Shown here piece by piece: positions 23,549 through 36,123 of a stretch of 64,000 nt of DNA. The stretch covers positions 2,424,195-2,488,194 of the forward strand of contig JAYKAV010003166.1 in the NCBI GenBank assembly GCA_035582835.1, in the 5' to 3' direction. The notes under the pieces are model-generated. The model was not told the DNA's origin. It saw nothing but the letters and a program-made list of their open reading frames with translations, and ran no database searches. The translations under genes and the position numbers were made by a program. The DNA comes from Phoebastria nigripes. Taxonomy: Eukaryota > Chordata > Aves > Procellariiformes > Diomedeidae. How positions within the stretch are numbered: the stretch's first letter is position 1; each line of letters opens with the position of its first letter.

Positions 23549-24526
23549 TGATATAACTTGGGGAAACTATGTTGGCTTGACTGGAAAGGTGTCAGCTGAG
23601 CCCACCGCAGACCTGGNTTTTGTTGCACTGGGAGGTTTAACCTCAGAGTCAGGAGGGATGGGGATGGGATCCGCAGAAATATGGGTTCCTCAACTCCCTC
23701 TGCCCAGCTCGTACAACAGAGTCCAACGCTTCATTTATGCTTGGGAAGGAGCAAACTATATTAAAGGGAATAGAAAAATTATTGAGGGGGAAGGGCTAAA
23801 ATAAGAACAGGAGCTACCTGACTGGATTAAGAGTCTGAAAGAGAGGCTGAATGCTGCATTTATAGCTAAGAAGAGAAAAGGGTTTCTCAGGTATCCTCTG
23901 TCCCTGCATGCAGGCTCTAGATGGGAGGACCCATCCAAGGGCAGGACTCCGGTCCAGAGGGTGTGTAACAGATGGCAAAAATATAATATGCTTTTTATTT
24001 TAGGCTCTGTTTGTGGGAAACCATGTTGCTGATTTTAGGTGGTGGGGTGTGATGCTGCTGATGGGGCGGGAGCAGANAGGTGGGGTGCAGCACGGCGCTT
24101 GCCAAAACCCAGCTGCCTGCAGCGTTTGCACGTTGCCACCCCATCCCCTCCAGCTGCAGCTNTGAGGGGTCACCAGGCATTTCTTTTCCAGGGCTGTAGG
24201 ACTACCAAGAAATGAGGCGTGATCAGGCCAGCAGCATACCACAAGAGGGCAGGGCATATCTGGAAATTCAGCTGCAGCTGGATACACCAGTGTGCAATGG
24301 CCAGATCCAGCTCCGCTGCCCTGCAGCACAGCCACAGCGAAGGACACCCGGGAGGTAGCAAAAGAAACCCGGGGGAAAAGAAGGGACGTGTCTGATGGTG
24401 ACTGCAGCCAGGTGGGCAAAGCCTGCTGCCCTGGCTCGCAGCCTACAAGAGGTCCGCTCGCAAAAAGCTTTTATCAGAGATTTCCCCAGAACTGCACCGA
24501 GTGGTGGACGGAAAGCAGTTCTCATG
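23549..24526. other. Intergenic DNA, nothing recognised
   Basis: This lies between the CR1 fragment and the minisatellite. It is moderately GC-rich, especially 24.05-24.50 kb, which leaves chance open frames. No conserved domain is visible. Confidence 0.6.
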
Positions 24527-24652
24527 CTACATAACACAAACGCATGCATAACTCAATATAACTCATACGTAACTCAACATAACTCACACATAACTCAACA
24601 TAGCTCACACACAACTCAACATAACTCCTACGTAACTCAACATAACACGAAG
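24527..24652 (+). repeat. Minisatellite, 21-bp unit, five copies
   Basis: Five consecutive 21-base units start at 24548, 24569, 24590, 24611 and 24632. The consensus is roughly GTAACTCAACATAACTCACAC with a few substitutions per unit, and a degenerate partial copy precedes them. Within each unit TAACTCA-type halves recur, so the unit probably arose from a shorter 10-11 bp repeat. As 21 is a multiple of three, a chance frame reads it as a seven-residue repeat (TQHNSYV-like). No codon context suggests this is translated. Confidence 0.9.
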
Positions 24653-27178
24653 AGCACTGGGAGAATTAGGCAAAAGGACCTAATCATGCCCAGCAGTACA
24701 ATTTACACACACCATGGCATTGATGCTATTCATGTAGTGGCATTGGCATCACGATCCCCCTTCTCTCTCCTGCATGAGCCTACCAGGACTGTGGTAGCCC
24801 CACACCTTCAAATTCACTCTGATCCATGCTGCTGAATACAACCTCAATGCAACTAATGTGGATTTTGAAGGTACCAAATAAAAATCCCACTTCCTTATTG
24901 TGACTGGCAAACATAAGCCCAACTTCTATGAATTTATTATTTCAGTGCATTATTTAGTTATCCTGTAGCATTATATATCGGGAAAAGGACATACGAACAA
25001 TTCATCCCCACTGTAAAATCCTTCTGTGACAGTTGCACACTAAGCAGTCAGGTCAGTATTTATTTCACCATTAAACAATATTTGCTAAGTTCTGTGTTGC
25101 TTTACAGTGATATTACCAAACTGTGTGGTGTTGAAGCATCTTTTGCTTCAGTGGTACTATAAAAACATGAAAAAAGTTTCTTAGATGAACCGCCCCCCCC
25201 CCCATATTTAAATAACGCCTTCCAAACAGGCGCATATGAGTCAGTCCTTGATGGTGCTGTGTCATACGGCCCGGGGTGAATCCTGGAACATTTGTTCCCA
25301 ACCCAAAGCCAAGTGTGCATGATGTCTGGCCTGATTCAACAGTTAATATGTGCCTTTCTGACACTGGATTACAAAGTGTATTTCATTTCAGCAGGTGGTG
25401 CTGCAGAGCAGTCCTGTCCTAACTGTGGCTGAGCTTTTGTAATGCTGCATTTGAGAAGTACTGAATTTAAACACTTACATTAAGCTGATTTTCAATAGTT
25501 TTCCTTTCTTCTATATGTGCTACAGAAGTGTATATTACTTAATGAACACCCCGGTAGGTATGCGTTGTTGTGTAATTAAAGGCTGGGGGCTGAAGGCAGC
25601 GCAGCATGAGTTAAGGACGGTATTTGGAACAGAACAGTTCGGCAAGCAATCAAAATCCTGAGCTTCTGAAGCCAGAAGGTTCAAAGCACTTGGACTAGTG
25701 TAAGTGTACTAGCATGAGTATGATAAAACCTCAGGAGGCAGAAGCCGTGGGTGTCCAGCACTGCAGGAGGCAGGATTTGCTGAAGTTAACTGCTGGCAGA
25801 GCCAGGAAATTGGGAATTTTAACACTGTGAAGTTCAGGAACTGAAGTGCTGGAGAACTGGAGAAGTCGGGGCCGAGAGAGATGAAAGGCTCTGAGCACAG
25901 CCCTAGCAGGGGTGGGGGTAAGTTGATTTATTTTAGAGAAACTGTGGCTTGTGCCAGAGTGATTTGGCCCTCCGAAGGGAACCAACTAGCGAGAAGTGTT
26001 CACTGTTCACTGTTTTCTTGGCAGGTATCTAAGAAATTTTAGACTGTAAATCTTTAAAATTTGAAGTGCCCTCAGCTGTGGGTGTTTAAAAATCTGTTGC
26101 TGCTCTTAGGACCACTTTTTTGAAGAGTTGTATATTCTTCATTGTTCACATTTTCTTTACTTTCAAGAATGCTGCATCAAGGATTTGCCCCAGACAGTAA
26201 AATACACAGCTCGTGGTGGTAGTCATCAAACCTAAAGGAAAGGAAGATGATCTTGCAACTAATGCCCTTCCTTGGGACTCAGAAGATTTTAATGACTGTG
26301 TCTTCCCCTAACCCCCATCAGACCTNGAGGAAGCCTCTAACAGGACAGACCTGGGCTCACCTCGCCTGCCCTCGAGCCTGGCAAACATCAGGAGGGAAAT
26401 CAGCCACGTTGGCTTGGCATTACGCCTAAACTAATATTCTCCCTGAGAGGAAAAGAGCACCAAAAGTTCCTTGTCTCATGAGGTAACCTGGCACTGGAAG
26501 AAAAACAGGAAACCCAGCCTGTGGATGGGCAGGAGACCACACGTAGCTCCTGGTGGGAAGAGTGAAGGACTATCTTAGAGAGGTTGGCAGGGCTTATGTT
26601 CAGGCATAGGGAGAAATTCCTCTGCTGCAAGGAACCAGCCTGGTATTTGCTTGACTGGTTGCTTTAAAAGGACAAGGCAAAGGGGAATATGAGGAATGTA
26701 ACTGATTAGAATAAGTAGCTTGAACAATATCCTGAGATTTTTAATACATGGAGCTTTTCACAAAGCTTTGTGAAGGTAGTCAGAAACTGGTTGTCTCTAA
26801 AGCCAAGAACCAAGAAAATATTTGGGTTTTTTATCATTTTCTGTGCTTGGAAACATGCACATTGTTCAGGAAGTGTAATTTTGCATGCTTCTCCCTTATA
26901 GCCATCCCCTCTCCTCTTTTTCCTGATAAAGAGTTAAGGTAGATCCTCGCTGCNTTTCAAAAACANGTGTCTGCTATCTCATGGGGCTATGGCAAAAAAG
27001 AGGGGAAATCTCTGTATTAATAGTTCAGAAGACCAGAAATCTATAAATTACACAAAACCCTGAAACGGTTTCCATTTCAACAGCAAATACCGAGTTCCAG
27101 GCTTTTAGATAGCATAGCTAGTGCTGTGATTAACAGCAGCAGTTACCAGCGCAGCATCTGAAGTTTTCTCTGTCACAT

Positions 27179-27217
27179 CTTTGCAATATTAACATAGGTA
27201 CTTTGCAATATTAACAT
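27179..27217 (+). repeat. Short direct repeat (17 bp twice, 22-bp period)
   Basis: CTTTGCAATATTAACAT occurs at 27179-27195 and again at 27201-27217. This looks like a recent slippage duplication. Confidence 0.85.
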
Positions 27218-27242
27218 GGACACAGGAGCTTCCAGCATTACG

Positions 27243-27266
27243 TTATGCAGTCTTTTATGCAGTCTT
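27243..27266 (+). repeat. 12-bp perfect tandem duplication
   Basis: TTATGCAGTCTT is repeated exactly twice, head to tail, only 25 bases after another short direct repeat. It is probably another slippage event. Confidence 0.85.
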
Positions 27267-30200
27267 TTAGGAGGCTTTCCAATTGACACGATGTTACGAT
27301 ATCTACCATGTGCTTAAGAAGAAAAACCTCTTAATTTACTAGAGGATTTTATAACATATTGTCAGTCTTACCATGAAGGAATACCACATTTTTATTTAGC
27401 CCCATTCAGGCCTGGTTTTCCTAACATGTTTGTCCTACTTTCCCCCAGAGCGACTGATTTCTAGACACATGCTGCAGATTTTCTGCTCTGCAGCTCACAC
27501 AAGTCCCCAGAATAAGCTGAGCTGTTCCTAGTTATCCTCAAAGCATTTTCACAGTAGCCTGGTTTTAATGAGCAGATGTAACACAAATAACACAGGCTCA
27601 GGTTTGCAGGTTAGGCTGGTGCAAATACTTGCACCATGCCTTTCTTCAAGCTGCCACTTGAAGAAATCTTCAATATAATGAATATCCCCTAAATAAAGTG
27701 TAAATTGTCTTTAAACACAAACCCAAGATTAGTGAGCCCAAAGGTGAATGCGAACACTCCTGACAGTGCCAGCACAGCTGCAAGAGAGCCAAGCTGGATG
27801 GCTGGACGGGGACCTGGAGCTGCTACCTCACAGCACGTTTTGATGTCAAAGTCTTTTTCTGCACTCTGTAACACATCAGGAAGACTATTAAAGTATAAAT
27901 ATTTTTCTCTCTGAATTACAATCTTTCAAAGTTATTCCATGTTTAGGATATGGAAAATGTATACATTGAGATACAAGCCCAGAGAATATTACCCAAGAAA
28001 AACATCTCTGAGTGAGTCACAATAGGAAACTTAGATGCCTAAAATGTACATGTAGTTATGTTCATTGCAGTTTAAAAATCATTTCACATGCTTAAAGTCA
28101 ATTTGAATAGGACTGTAAGGGGCAGCAACACTTATTTCTAGCATCTTCTGTCTTGTTTTTATGATTTATTGAATGTATTTGGGAAAAGAATTGTTTTCAG
28201 CATGAAAATTAGGTGTAACCCAACCCTGTAAGTGGAGCTGAAGCCCTGCACTCCCCTCTGCATTGCAGCAATCTGGTTTGCATGTGGGAACCCTTCGCCT
28301 TCATGAAGTGTGCAAGGCAATCCAAGGGAAGTGCAAAACCACCTTGCATCCTCCCGTGTGATGGGCACCACGCTCCTCGGCAAGGGATGGAAATGAGAGA
28401 AGAGGCATTACTTTCAAGCTGCTCCTCTAATCCAAACAGTCCCTTTTCTGCACGTTTTTTCTCAGCAAAGGGAAAATCCATTTGGCTGGCGTCATTTCCT
28501 CAAAGTGGCAGCTATTTGTNGTGCTTTTGCATTTGCAGGCTTTATGGCACTTGTGTAACGGGCGGTTGGGTTTCAAGGCACTCTTACGAGAGGTGGCAGA
28601 TACAGAGCACGCCACCGGTCAATCCCATCTTGGATCATAACCACGTTAGCTGCCGCCGGGCAGCCACAGCTGAGACTTATGCACGTCGAGCTGATTTTTT
28701 TCTCTCCATTTGCACATGCTGCTCCAGTTAAACACTTGCCACCCACCAGCCGGGCCAGNGGGGAGAGAAGTGGCACCTGGGAACAGCGAGGGCTGAGTGG
28801 AGCTGAGGGGCTCCACATTGGCCATCCCCTCTCTAGCCTAAATGGGAGCTGGTTCTTACTCTGGCGGTCCCAGCCTGGAGCTCTGCTGGGGAGGGGAAGA
28901 GTAGCAGGAAGGTTTCCCACAGCAGTGAGTTGTGGAAATGCTTTGGAGCAGGGCTCTGTGCAGACCAAACACCAACTCAGCTGGTTGGCAGCCCCTGTAG
29001 TGTGGATTTTGTTNCTTGGTCTGAGGCCAGTATTAGTGGGGACTTCACGGAGCGCGGTCCTCTCACTGTCACTCCTCTCCTTGGAGCAAGGGGGAAGCAA
29101 GCAAAACTAAAGCAGAGTATCTATCTGGGGACCTAGCAGCAAATCTGTGATTTCTGCTCTGGTACGTTCACCTGCTATCTGTCTCTGATTATTGTATGTC
29201 CAGATCAACCTGCAGAGAAGCATAGTTCTGCTGCTTCAAAGCATTTCTTACTGGCTAAGGGTTAAAAAAAAATTCAATCAAAATCTCAAGACAGTATTTC
29301 AACTGCAACCACTCGAAGTTCCATTCTGAAAATAAAGGCTGCACAAAATAACATTGCAGACTTTGCACCGAAAAATAAAAAGATGTACTACAGTCACAGT
29401 AAAACAAGGAAAAAGAAGATTCCTCTATGTGCCACCCCTACAGACACAAGCAGTAATGAAGTGCCATGATCTGCAGAGTCTGTTTCTGCCCTCTGATACA
29501 TTTACGCACGCTGGGATGTGCTTTGTGGAGGTGTACCCTCTTGGCCTTGTAATTATTGCTTAGGAAATAATTCTACTGGCAATCCACTGAAAGGAATAAA
29601 ATCCTCCTCTGCCCCTTCTGAGCACAGGTCGGTAAAACCCAGCAGGCAGAACCAGAGGGTGGGTTTCCAAGGGCTAGGAGCAGGAGCTACAGTACTCCTC
29701 CGTGACTGTCAGCATGGGTGTTATATATGCACAAGTCCCATGTTGGGTAAGAGACGGTGCCGCTGCATTGCTTCTCATCAGCATGGACGTCCCTCCTGGA
29801 GATAAACCCCAGATGTGCACCACAGGGTATGTGGGGTGGCTGCACAGGGACAGCAGGAGAAGGTGGGGCAGTGCCAAAGTCATTCGTGGAGAGAACAACA
29901 GAAGCTCCTGGGAAGCTCTCCAAAGCTCTGACCTGGGCCTCCTCTGGATATTTCTTTTGGTGAAAAGAGACTTTCTTTCTTCTCTAGCGATGTGCAAGGG
30001 TGGGATGGCACGAAGCCCGCTCCCTCGGTCTGTGGGGACCTGGCGCTTTGCAGAAAGTCCCAGCTGTGGGAGGTGTTTCCCCGGTGGTGGTCCCACCACA
30101 TGCCGGGGCAAGGTCACCACTCAGCAGGTCCTGAGCAAACAGATGTGCATCCAACACATCTGCTGGGAGCCGTCTAGTGAGTGGGAAGGCGCTTGGCTGC

Positions 30201-30774
30201 TGCCAGAGGAGCATTTCTCACAGCAGAATCTTGTTCTTACCAGCCAGCAAATCCAAACAGAAAGCGTGGGTTGCTGTCTTGGCCATGTGAGTCGATAGGC
30301 TGAAGTGGCCTAGTTTTAATAGAAGAGGCACTTTCAGGTGAAATGTTGAATCTTCTCAACCCCAGGAGAACATGTCTCATCAAAATTTTATATGGCCTTG
30401 GGATCTTGGTGTTTTATAAACAGGGTATTTCCAGATGCATAAATGAGAAAAGACTGGAACATCACAAATTGCTCGTCCAGGCAAAAAAATAAATGAAGAA
30501 AGAAAAGCTCAGGAACTTACTTAAAATACGTGAAAATTTATATACACGTTTGGGAGTTTTATCCAACAGCAATACTGTTGCTCTTGCAGGGACCTAAAGT
30601 AACTGGGAATTTCCCACATTGTTCCTTCTCTCTTCCTGGGGTACTTTTGAGTTGAGGTTGTCAGTGTGTTGCTGGAATAGGTGGTGTAGTCTGGGGGGTG
30701 TAAGTCACCTCAGATGGGGTTTAAGGGACCCTTCTGAACTAAACATCCATCTGTATGGCTACCTTGCATTACAT

Positions 30775-30815
30775 GGGACAGGACTTGATGACTCAAGTGG
30801 TCCCTTCCAGCTTCT
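30775..30815 (+). mobile_element. Possible old CR1 3' tail
   Basis: GGACAGGACTTGATGACTCAAGTGGTCCCTTCCAGC resembles the CR1 3' consensus (TTGGACTAGATGATC...GGTCCCTTCCAAC). No octamer repeat follows, and the sequence before it does not look like CR1, so the assignment is weak. Confidence 0.35.
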
Positions 30816-31372
30816 CATGAAAGAAAACCAGTGAAAGAAAAGTTTGTTGTTCTAGGGCTCTTTTTAATTGCCATGAGGAAGCTCTCATATAGTAAAGAAA
30901 AGATTATTATCAGTCATAATACTGTAATGCTAAAAGGAGGTTTGATCTCTTTGTACTTATCATCCACCTCCCTAGTGAAAAATAACATGCTTTTCCTTTA
31001 CATGAAAAATAAAACACAGCAAAAATTACTATTTGTGCTGAGTTTTTTCCAGTCCAGCTATACAAAAAGTCATTTTCCAAAACTACAAAATTTATTTCAA
31101 GTCTTTAAGGAAAGAATAAGAGATCTTTGGGCTGGTATTGCTAACGTACTCTAGGGTCTTTAAAATGCTACATTAATTCCTATGCAATCTTTTCCATCCT
31201 TTCTGCATATCCTTGTAATGATTGAGATTGCTTTCTCTATTGTGTATTGCTATTACTCATAGCCAGAAGTGCTAGGGAAGGAGTAAGGCCCTGCAGTGCT
31301 TGTTGTGCTAACACGGAGTGGTAGAGGCAGCCTCTGCTGAGGGTGTCCCACAGCCTCTACACACACCCCGGG

Positions 31373-31391
31373 CACACACACACACACACAC
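31373..31391 (+). repeat. CA microsatellite
   Basis: About nine CA units in a row, preceded by a related CACACA stretch at about 31359. It could be length-variable. Confidence 0.9.
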
Positions 31392-34300
31392 GGGCTACTT
31401 CTGAAACTTTTTAATCACAGTGCTATTTCAGTATGGGTTTGGGTATCATATAGCCATATTGTCCTCGGCAGGCAGTTGCATAACGATCCTGATCAAAAGA
31501 TCGTTGCAAGGTTTGGAAGAAAATATCTTCCTTTTGGAAGAACAAGATCCTTGACTCCTTTGGATAACCCACTCCTAGCACCTACCAGTGAGAGGCTGCT
31601 CCCCTCTTTGGCTCAGCTTTCATAGTATTTAACAGGTAGAATTGTTCTTCTGGCAGCAATATTGCAGTTCCTGGCAATTTTGAGAGCCTCTGATATACTG
31701 TCCCCCACACAGCTACTTAGTGAACCTGGAAGTTATGGAGTGCTGAACATCAGGGAAATGCCTGGAAGTGTGCTTGCTTGGAAAGGCTGGGTGAGGTTTC
31801 CATGTCCTGCTTCCTCCACATGCCACTTGTCATTTGAAAAAGTTCTGATCAGGTTTTTAAATGATTCCGATGCTAATGTGCTCCAGGTGGTCCTACGCTG
31901 CTGGGAGCTAACGTGTTTCATCACGGAGAGACACAGCAGTAAATGCTTATGAAATGGAAACGCTGCAAAGGCTGCCAGTTGTCATTTGTTCAACACACAG
32001 AGCGGTCAGAGCTGATTATAATACAACACCACACCTCCGGTGCAATCCCCGAACCACAAATAGAACCCCTGCAATAAATACAAATAAAGCCGAGAAAGGG
32101 ATGCTGAGATGTAAATAAATAAAACCATCTGCTAAAAATTGACCTCACCTCCCTTACAAAAGCCCTCCCTAAAACGGAGGGTGGCTGCCAAATGCATCCG
32201 TGCTGCTTGCCTCTGTGCTTAGGGAACCGTGATGAACGGCATTTACAGGCTCGGAGTGGATCCTTCTGGGGTCGCTGGCTCTGCAAGTGAATCCTTTTCG
32301 GTTCAGCGCTTGAGCCTGAGTTGTAGCACCCGTCTGGATCACCTCTGTTAGGAGCCTGGAAATCAAAAACAAGCAATGGGATACCTTGGCTGACAAGAGG
32401 CTGTATGCCATACCCGTTGCAGTAGAAAGCCTGATGCGTTAACTTTTCCCTGAAGATGCCTGGTGGCCAGTCCCAGCCTCTGGTTTCTTTGCAGAAGACA
32501 TTTACATAGCGCGAGTTACTTAACACCTCAGTACNTTGACAGGAGTTAACCCAGCATCATTTAAGTCAACAGGAATATAATGTCTTTATGAGAATGAGAT
32601 TTGTNTGCATTGGATACCCGTTACCTTGCGTGTAGGTTGGGATTGTTCAGTGCCAGCAATGGTCTGTAACCTTTGGCAGTCTAAGCCCTTCAGATTTGTA
32701 AGGATGTTGTATGGAGTGAGAAGAGATTAAGAAACCCCTGGCCCAGGCTGGCTCTTAAAAAAAAATTTTTTTTACTCTGAGTCCTTGACTAAGATTTTCA
32801 AAGGCATGTAGGTGCTGGGGAGGACTTCCAAGAGGTCCCAGGCAAGATAGAGAACTGTGTTTCCTGTGGGTGGAGTAGACCTAGGCTGCAAACAGATCTG
32901 ACAGAGAGTAAGAAGAGCTTTCTGATGGCAAGTGTGGAGCACTTCAGCCTTTCTCCTGAACATGGCTCGCGGCAGGCAGCTCCGCCTGGTCGAACGTTGG
33001 CTGGAGGATAAGGAGATAGAAACAGGCAGTAACTGGACAGATGTATTATACCCTTTCCTGGGTCTTTCCCTCTGCAGGGCTGGTGGTTGGTCCTGCAGCC
33101 AGAGCACAAGTGATGCCCTGGGGAGGGTCAGACAACCCATGGCCGCCTTCCCCTGCCCACAGTCTACCCATACCTCATCCTGGTGTGTGGGATAGATTAT
33201 TCAGCCAGCATGGAGATCAGAGCACTTCCAGTAGTCAAAAAAGTATTTTATGGCAATGTCACCACCCAAATATAAAATGTCTTAACAGAGGAAAATATCA
33301 GCGATTAGTATCTGTGACCAAAGGCTTTTTTAAGATCCAAAATATTCTGAGTTAGCCAATATAGACGAGGGAATAAAAAATATCTGTCCTTCTGTCTGGC
33401 CTGATGTTAGTGGACAATTTTAATGAATTTCTTGCTGGAGCTTCTGCACCTCAGCAGCATGCCCATGCCAGCGTGGGCTTGGCACCCTGGCCATTTAGGT
33501 GGTGCATATAGTCATGGCAAATAAAGCCCCCCCCCGATCTTGCAGTATAGCTCAGCTGAGATGGATATACCACAGCTGAAGGTCTCGGCACATTAGGGCT
33601 GAAAGATAAGGCTAAGTAAAGCTTCCCCTCCCCCCTTTTTAAATGGTAGATTAAAAATTATTGAATTGAATCCCTTTTGTGTGGGAGCTCTTCTCTTGTA
33701 AAAGCAATTCCCATTGTAAATTTCTGGATAATAGAACATGGTATACCGACATATCTAGTATCTCCTCCATTTAACGGCAATATGAACAGCATAATTTTAA
33801 TGGCAAGTTCATTATAATGGTTCCTTTTCTCTACTAAACCTCATACCACAGCCCTAAATACTGAGCTATCTTTTCAGCCACTAAATTCCCCCCTCCCTTT
33901 CTTAAAGTATCAAAAATGTCTGTTTGAGAGAATGAGCATCCAAATGTTTTCCAACTGTTTCGCTGAATTTGTCAGCTTGCTGGTTAAAAGTATTTAAAGC
34001 CAATATTTGTTTCAGTCACACTGGAAGTTCGTTTTCTATCAGTTCCTCTCTGCTTATTTCTGGCATTTCATCTACTAAATTTAAACTACATTTCTCAGTC
34101 TGTTTGTAAGAAGTTCTTTTTTTGGCTTCAAACTGTTATACTAACTAGCTACTATAACTAACTGCTATACAAACTATGGTACTAAAACTGAAAATGGACC
34201 ATTTGTTTATGAAACTGTCTTTAGAAAGGGGGAAACTTTCAAGCCAAGGGATAATTTTCTATTGAAATCTCACCATTTGGAGAAATTTGTCACTGTTTCT

Positions 34301-35753
34301 GTCTTTATAAGCATTATAGCCAGGTTTAAATTTTCCATTTATAAGGAAGCACCTTTTTCCAGGTCAGTATTTCCTCATTTAGATTTGGTCTTGTTTCTAT
34401 TCAACTCTGAATTCTTCTCAGGTTATTTGAGACCCATCATGTTTTTACCTTAATTGTGATTGAGTACTGATTGATACCATTTCCAAATATCATTTTCATC
34501 ATTATAATTATGCCTCTCATCCTCAATGTACTAGTCATTAGTGGGAGGAGTTATACATAATTATTACGCCAAACAAGTATTTTTCAGATGTCAAACTGCA
34601 ATGGCAATAGGTCTGCAAATCACCTCTGTGTGCGACCTAACTGAAAGCACCATGCCAACTTCTGGGTCTTCTGAGAGGGAAAACGGAGAGCACTTCCACC
34701 ACAACTGTACACGTTCTGCATCTTGATATTTATTGATTCAACTTTGTCCTTTAATAATCCTGTTTTTCATCTACTGAATGCTGTGCCTTTTCAGCTGAGA
34801 AAAAGTCAAGTTCTGCATCTGTTCGTTTTTTAGGGTAGTATTACCTTTAATGAGAGACTTNCACTTTTATTTTCAAGGGCAATTTATCGTACTGTATCTC
34901 CATGCTAAGTGATTGATAGGAAATCCAGTTTAATCCATTGCTTGTGGAAGAAAATCCAACTAGAATTTTAACTAGATGAAGCAAATGTGAATTATTTTGC
35001 TGCTTCTAAGTGGACTGCACACAGGTCCAAAGTAAAAAATGTCTTTGAAAGTTAACTTGGGACTGCTGATACTAGACTGATTCTATTCATCCATCCAAAA
35101 TACTGGATTTTATTGACATTATCAAGTACAAGGCTAATGTCTCTTACTAATCCTCAGCTCCTAGCGGTCTTTCCTATCATACACCACCTCTGGGTTTGTG
35201 TGTGAAAATCCAGGAAAGCATCTTAACTTTTACAAAAGTTGTGTTTGAGCCAAAGCATCAGTAGGACATCTCATTCTGGAAAGGTACTGCTTCAGACCTC
35301 TGACAGCTGTCAGTTTTACTGAGCACTCCTGGATAAGGTTGGGGATCTCCACTATTGGACCATGGTGTAGCTGTAAGAAAACAGAAAATCTCTAAAAAAC
35401 ATTTGGTCACATAAGAAATCCTATACTTTCAGTTAATTCAGGTTTAATTAAAAGAAAAATATTACGTATTGCATGTGAACTGCTGCTAATCCTATGTATT
35501 GAAAAATGTGAGTCCAATCCCATGAAATGTGAGATTAATTAAAGTAAAACATTTGGGCTTTTTCTGAAGCTTGTGTTTCCCTGTTATCCATGGGTTTCCT
35601 ATTTCATTTTGATGTTTGCCTTCCCAGCCATGGGGGCTAGAAATGAACTTCTTTTTAAAAGGAAGTTGAGACTCTTACACATTAAATAAGTTTAGCTGAT
35701 GGACCTCTAAAGAAAATATTCATTACCAGGCGACTTGTAATAAAATAAAATTT

Positions 35754-36123
35754 AGTCTGGAGAAGAGGAGGCTCAGGGGAGACCTTATTGCCCTCTACAA
35801 CTCCCTGAAAGGAGGTTGCAGCAAGGTGGGTGTTGGTCTCTTCTGCCAAGCAACTAGTGATAGGACGAGAGGAAATGGCCTCAAGTTGCGCCAGGGGAGG
35901 TTTAGATTGGACATTAGGAAAAATTTCTTTACTGAAAGAGTCGTTAAGCATTGGAACAGGCTGCCCAGGGAAGTGGTGGAGTCACCATCCCTGGAAGTAT
36001 TTAAAAGACGTGTAGATGAGGCGCTTAGGGACATGGTTTAGTGGGCATGGTGGTGTTGGGTTGACGGTTGGACTTGATGATCTTAGAGGTCTTTTCCAAC
36101 CTTAATGATTCTATGATTCTATG
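35754..36123 (+). mobile_element. CR1 LINE 3' fragment with open ORF2 C-terminus
   Basis: The fragment begins GTCTGGAGAAGAGGAGGCTCAGG, a common 5' truncation zone of avian CR1, and ends with two octamers (ATTCTATG twice, 36108-36123). The frame from 35826 stays open to TAG at 36039 and reads RLDIRKNFF...[12 protein letters not shown]...[13 protein letters not shown], the C-terminal end of the CR1 reverse-transcriptase protein. The reverse-transcriptase and endonuclease domains are missing, so it is a dead copy, though the open tail suggests it is not very old. It is closely related to the copy at 23285-23548. Confidence 0.95.

Larger units (their letters stand above)
24653..35753. other. Intergenic DNA with a GC-rich patch, no gene recognised
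   Basis: An AT-rich background contains a C11 run (25193-25203), small tandem duplications at 27179-27266, a CA microsatellite at 31373-31391 and a possible CR1 tail near 30775-30815. The part from about 28.2 to 30.3 kb is GC-rich and carries overlapping open frames on both strands (198 codons at 29702-30298 on +; 175 codons at 28573-29100 on -). These overlap each other's antisense frames and resemble no known family, so I treat them as chance. Confidence 0.6.

Noticed and set aside
23388..23804. 138-codon + strand frame
   Set aside because: Starts inside a minus-strand CR1 copy and runs through Ns; antisense shadow.
25193..25203. C11 run, and similar C or G runs at 33521 and 23093
   Set aside because: Simple homopolymers, with no associated element; possible sequencing-length uncertainty only.
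28573..29100. 175-codon frame on the minus strand
   Set aside because: Overlaps open frames on the + strand and contains N-derived unknown residues; composition is Ser/Pro/Leu-rich with no family resemblance.
29702..30298. Longest open frame in the window (198 codons, + strand)
   Set aside because: It lies in GC-rich DNA with equally long frames on the other strand, has no recognisable domain and no splice or promoter context.
31990..32526. 178-codon frame on the minus strand
   Set aside because: No known motif, and it overlaps another open frame in a different phase; consistent with chance.
32757..32773. A9T8 palindrome
   Set aside because: Low-complexity homopolymer junction, common in AT-rich DNA.
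35795..36034. Minus-strand frame of 79 codons
   Set aside because: Shadow of the CR1 element on the opposite strand.
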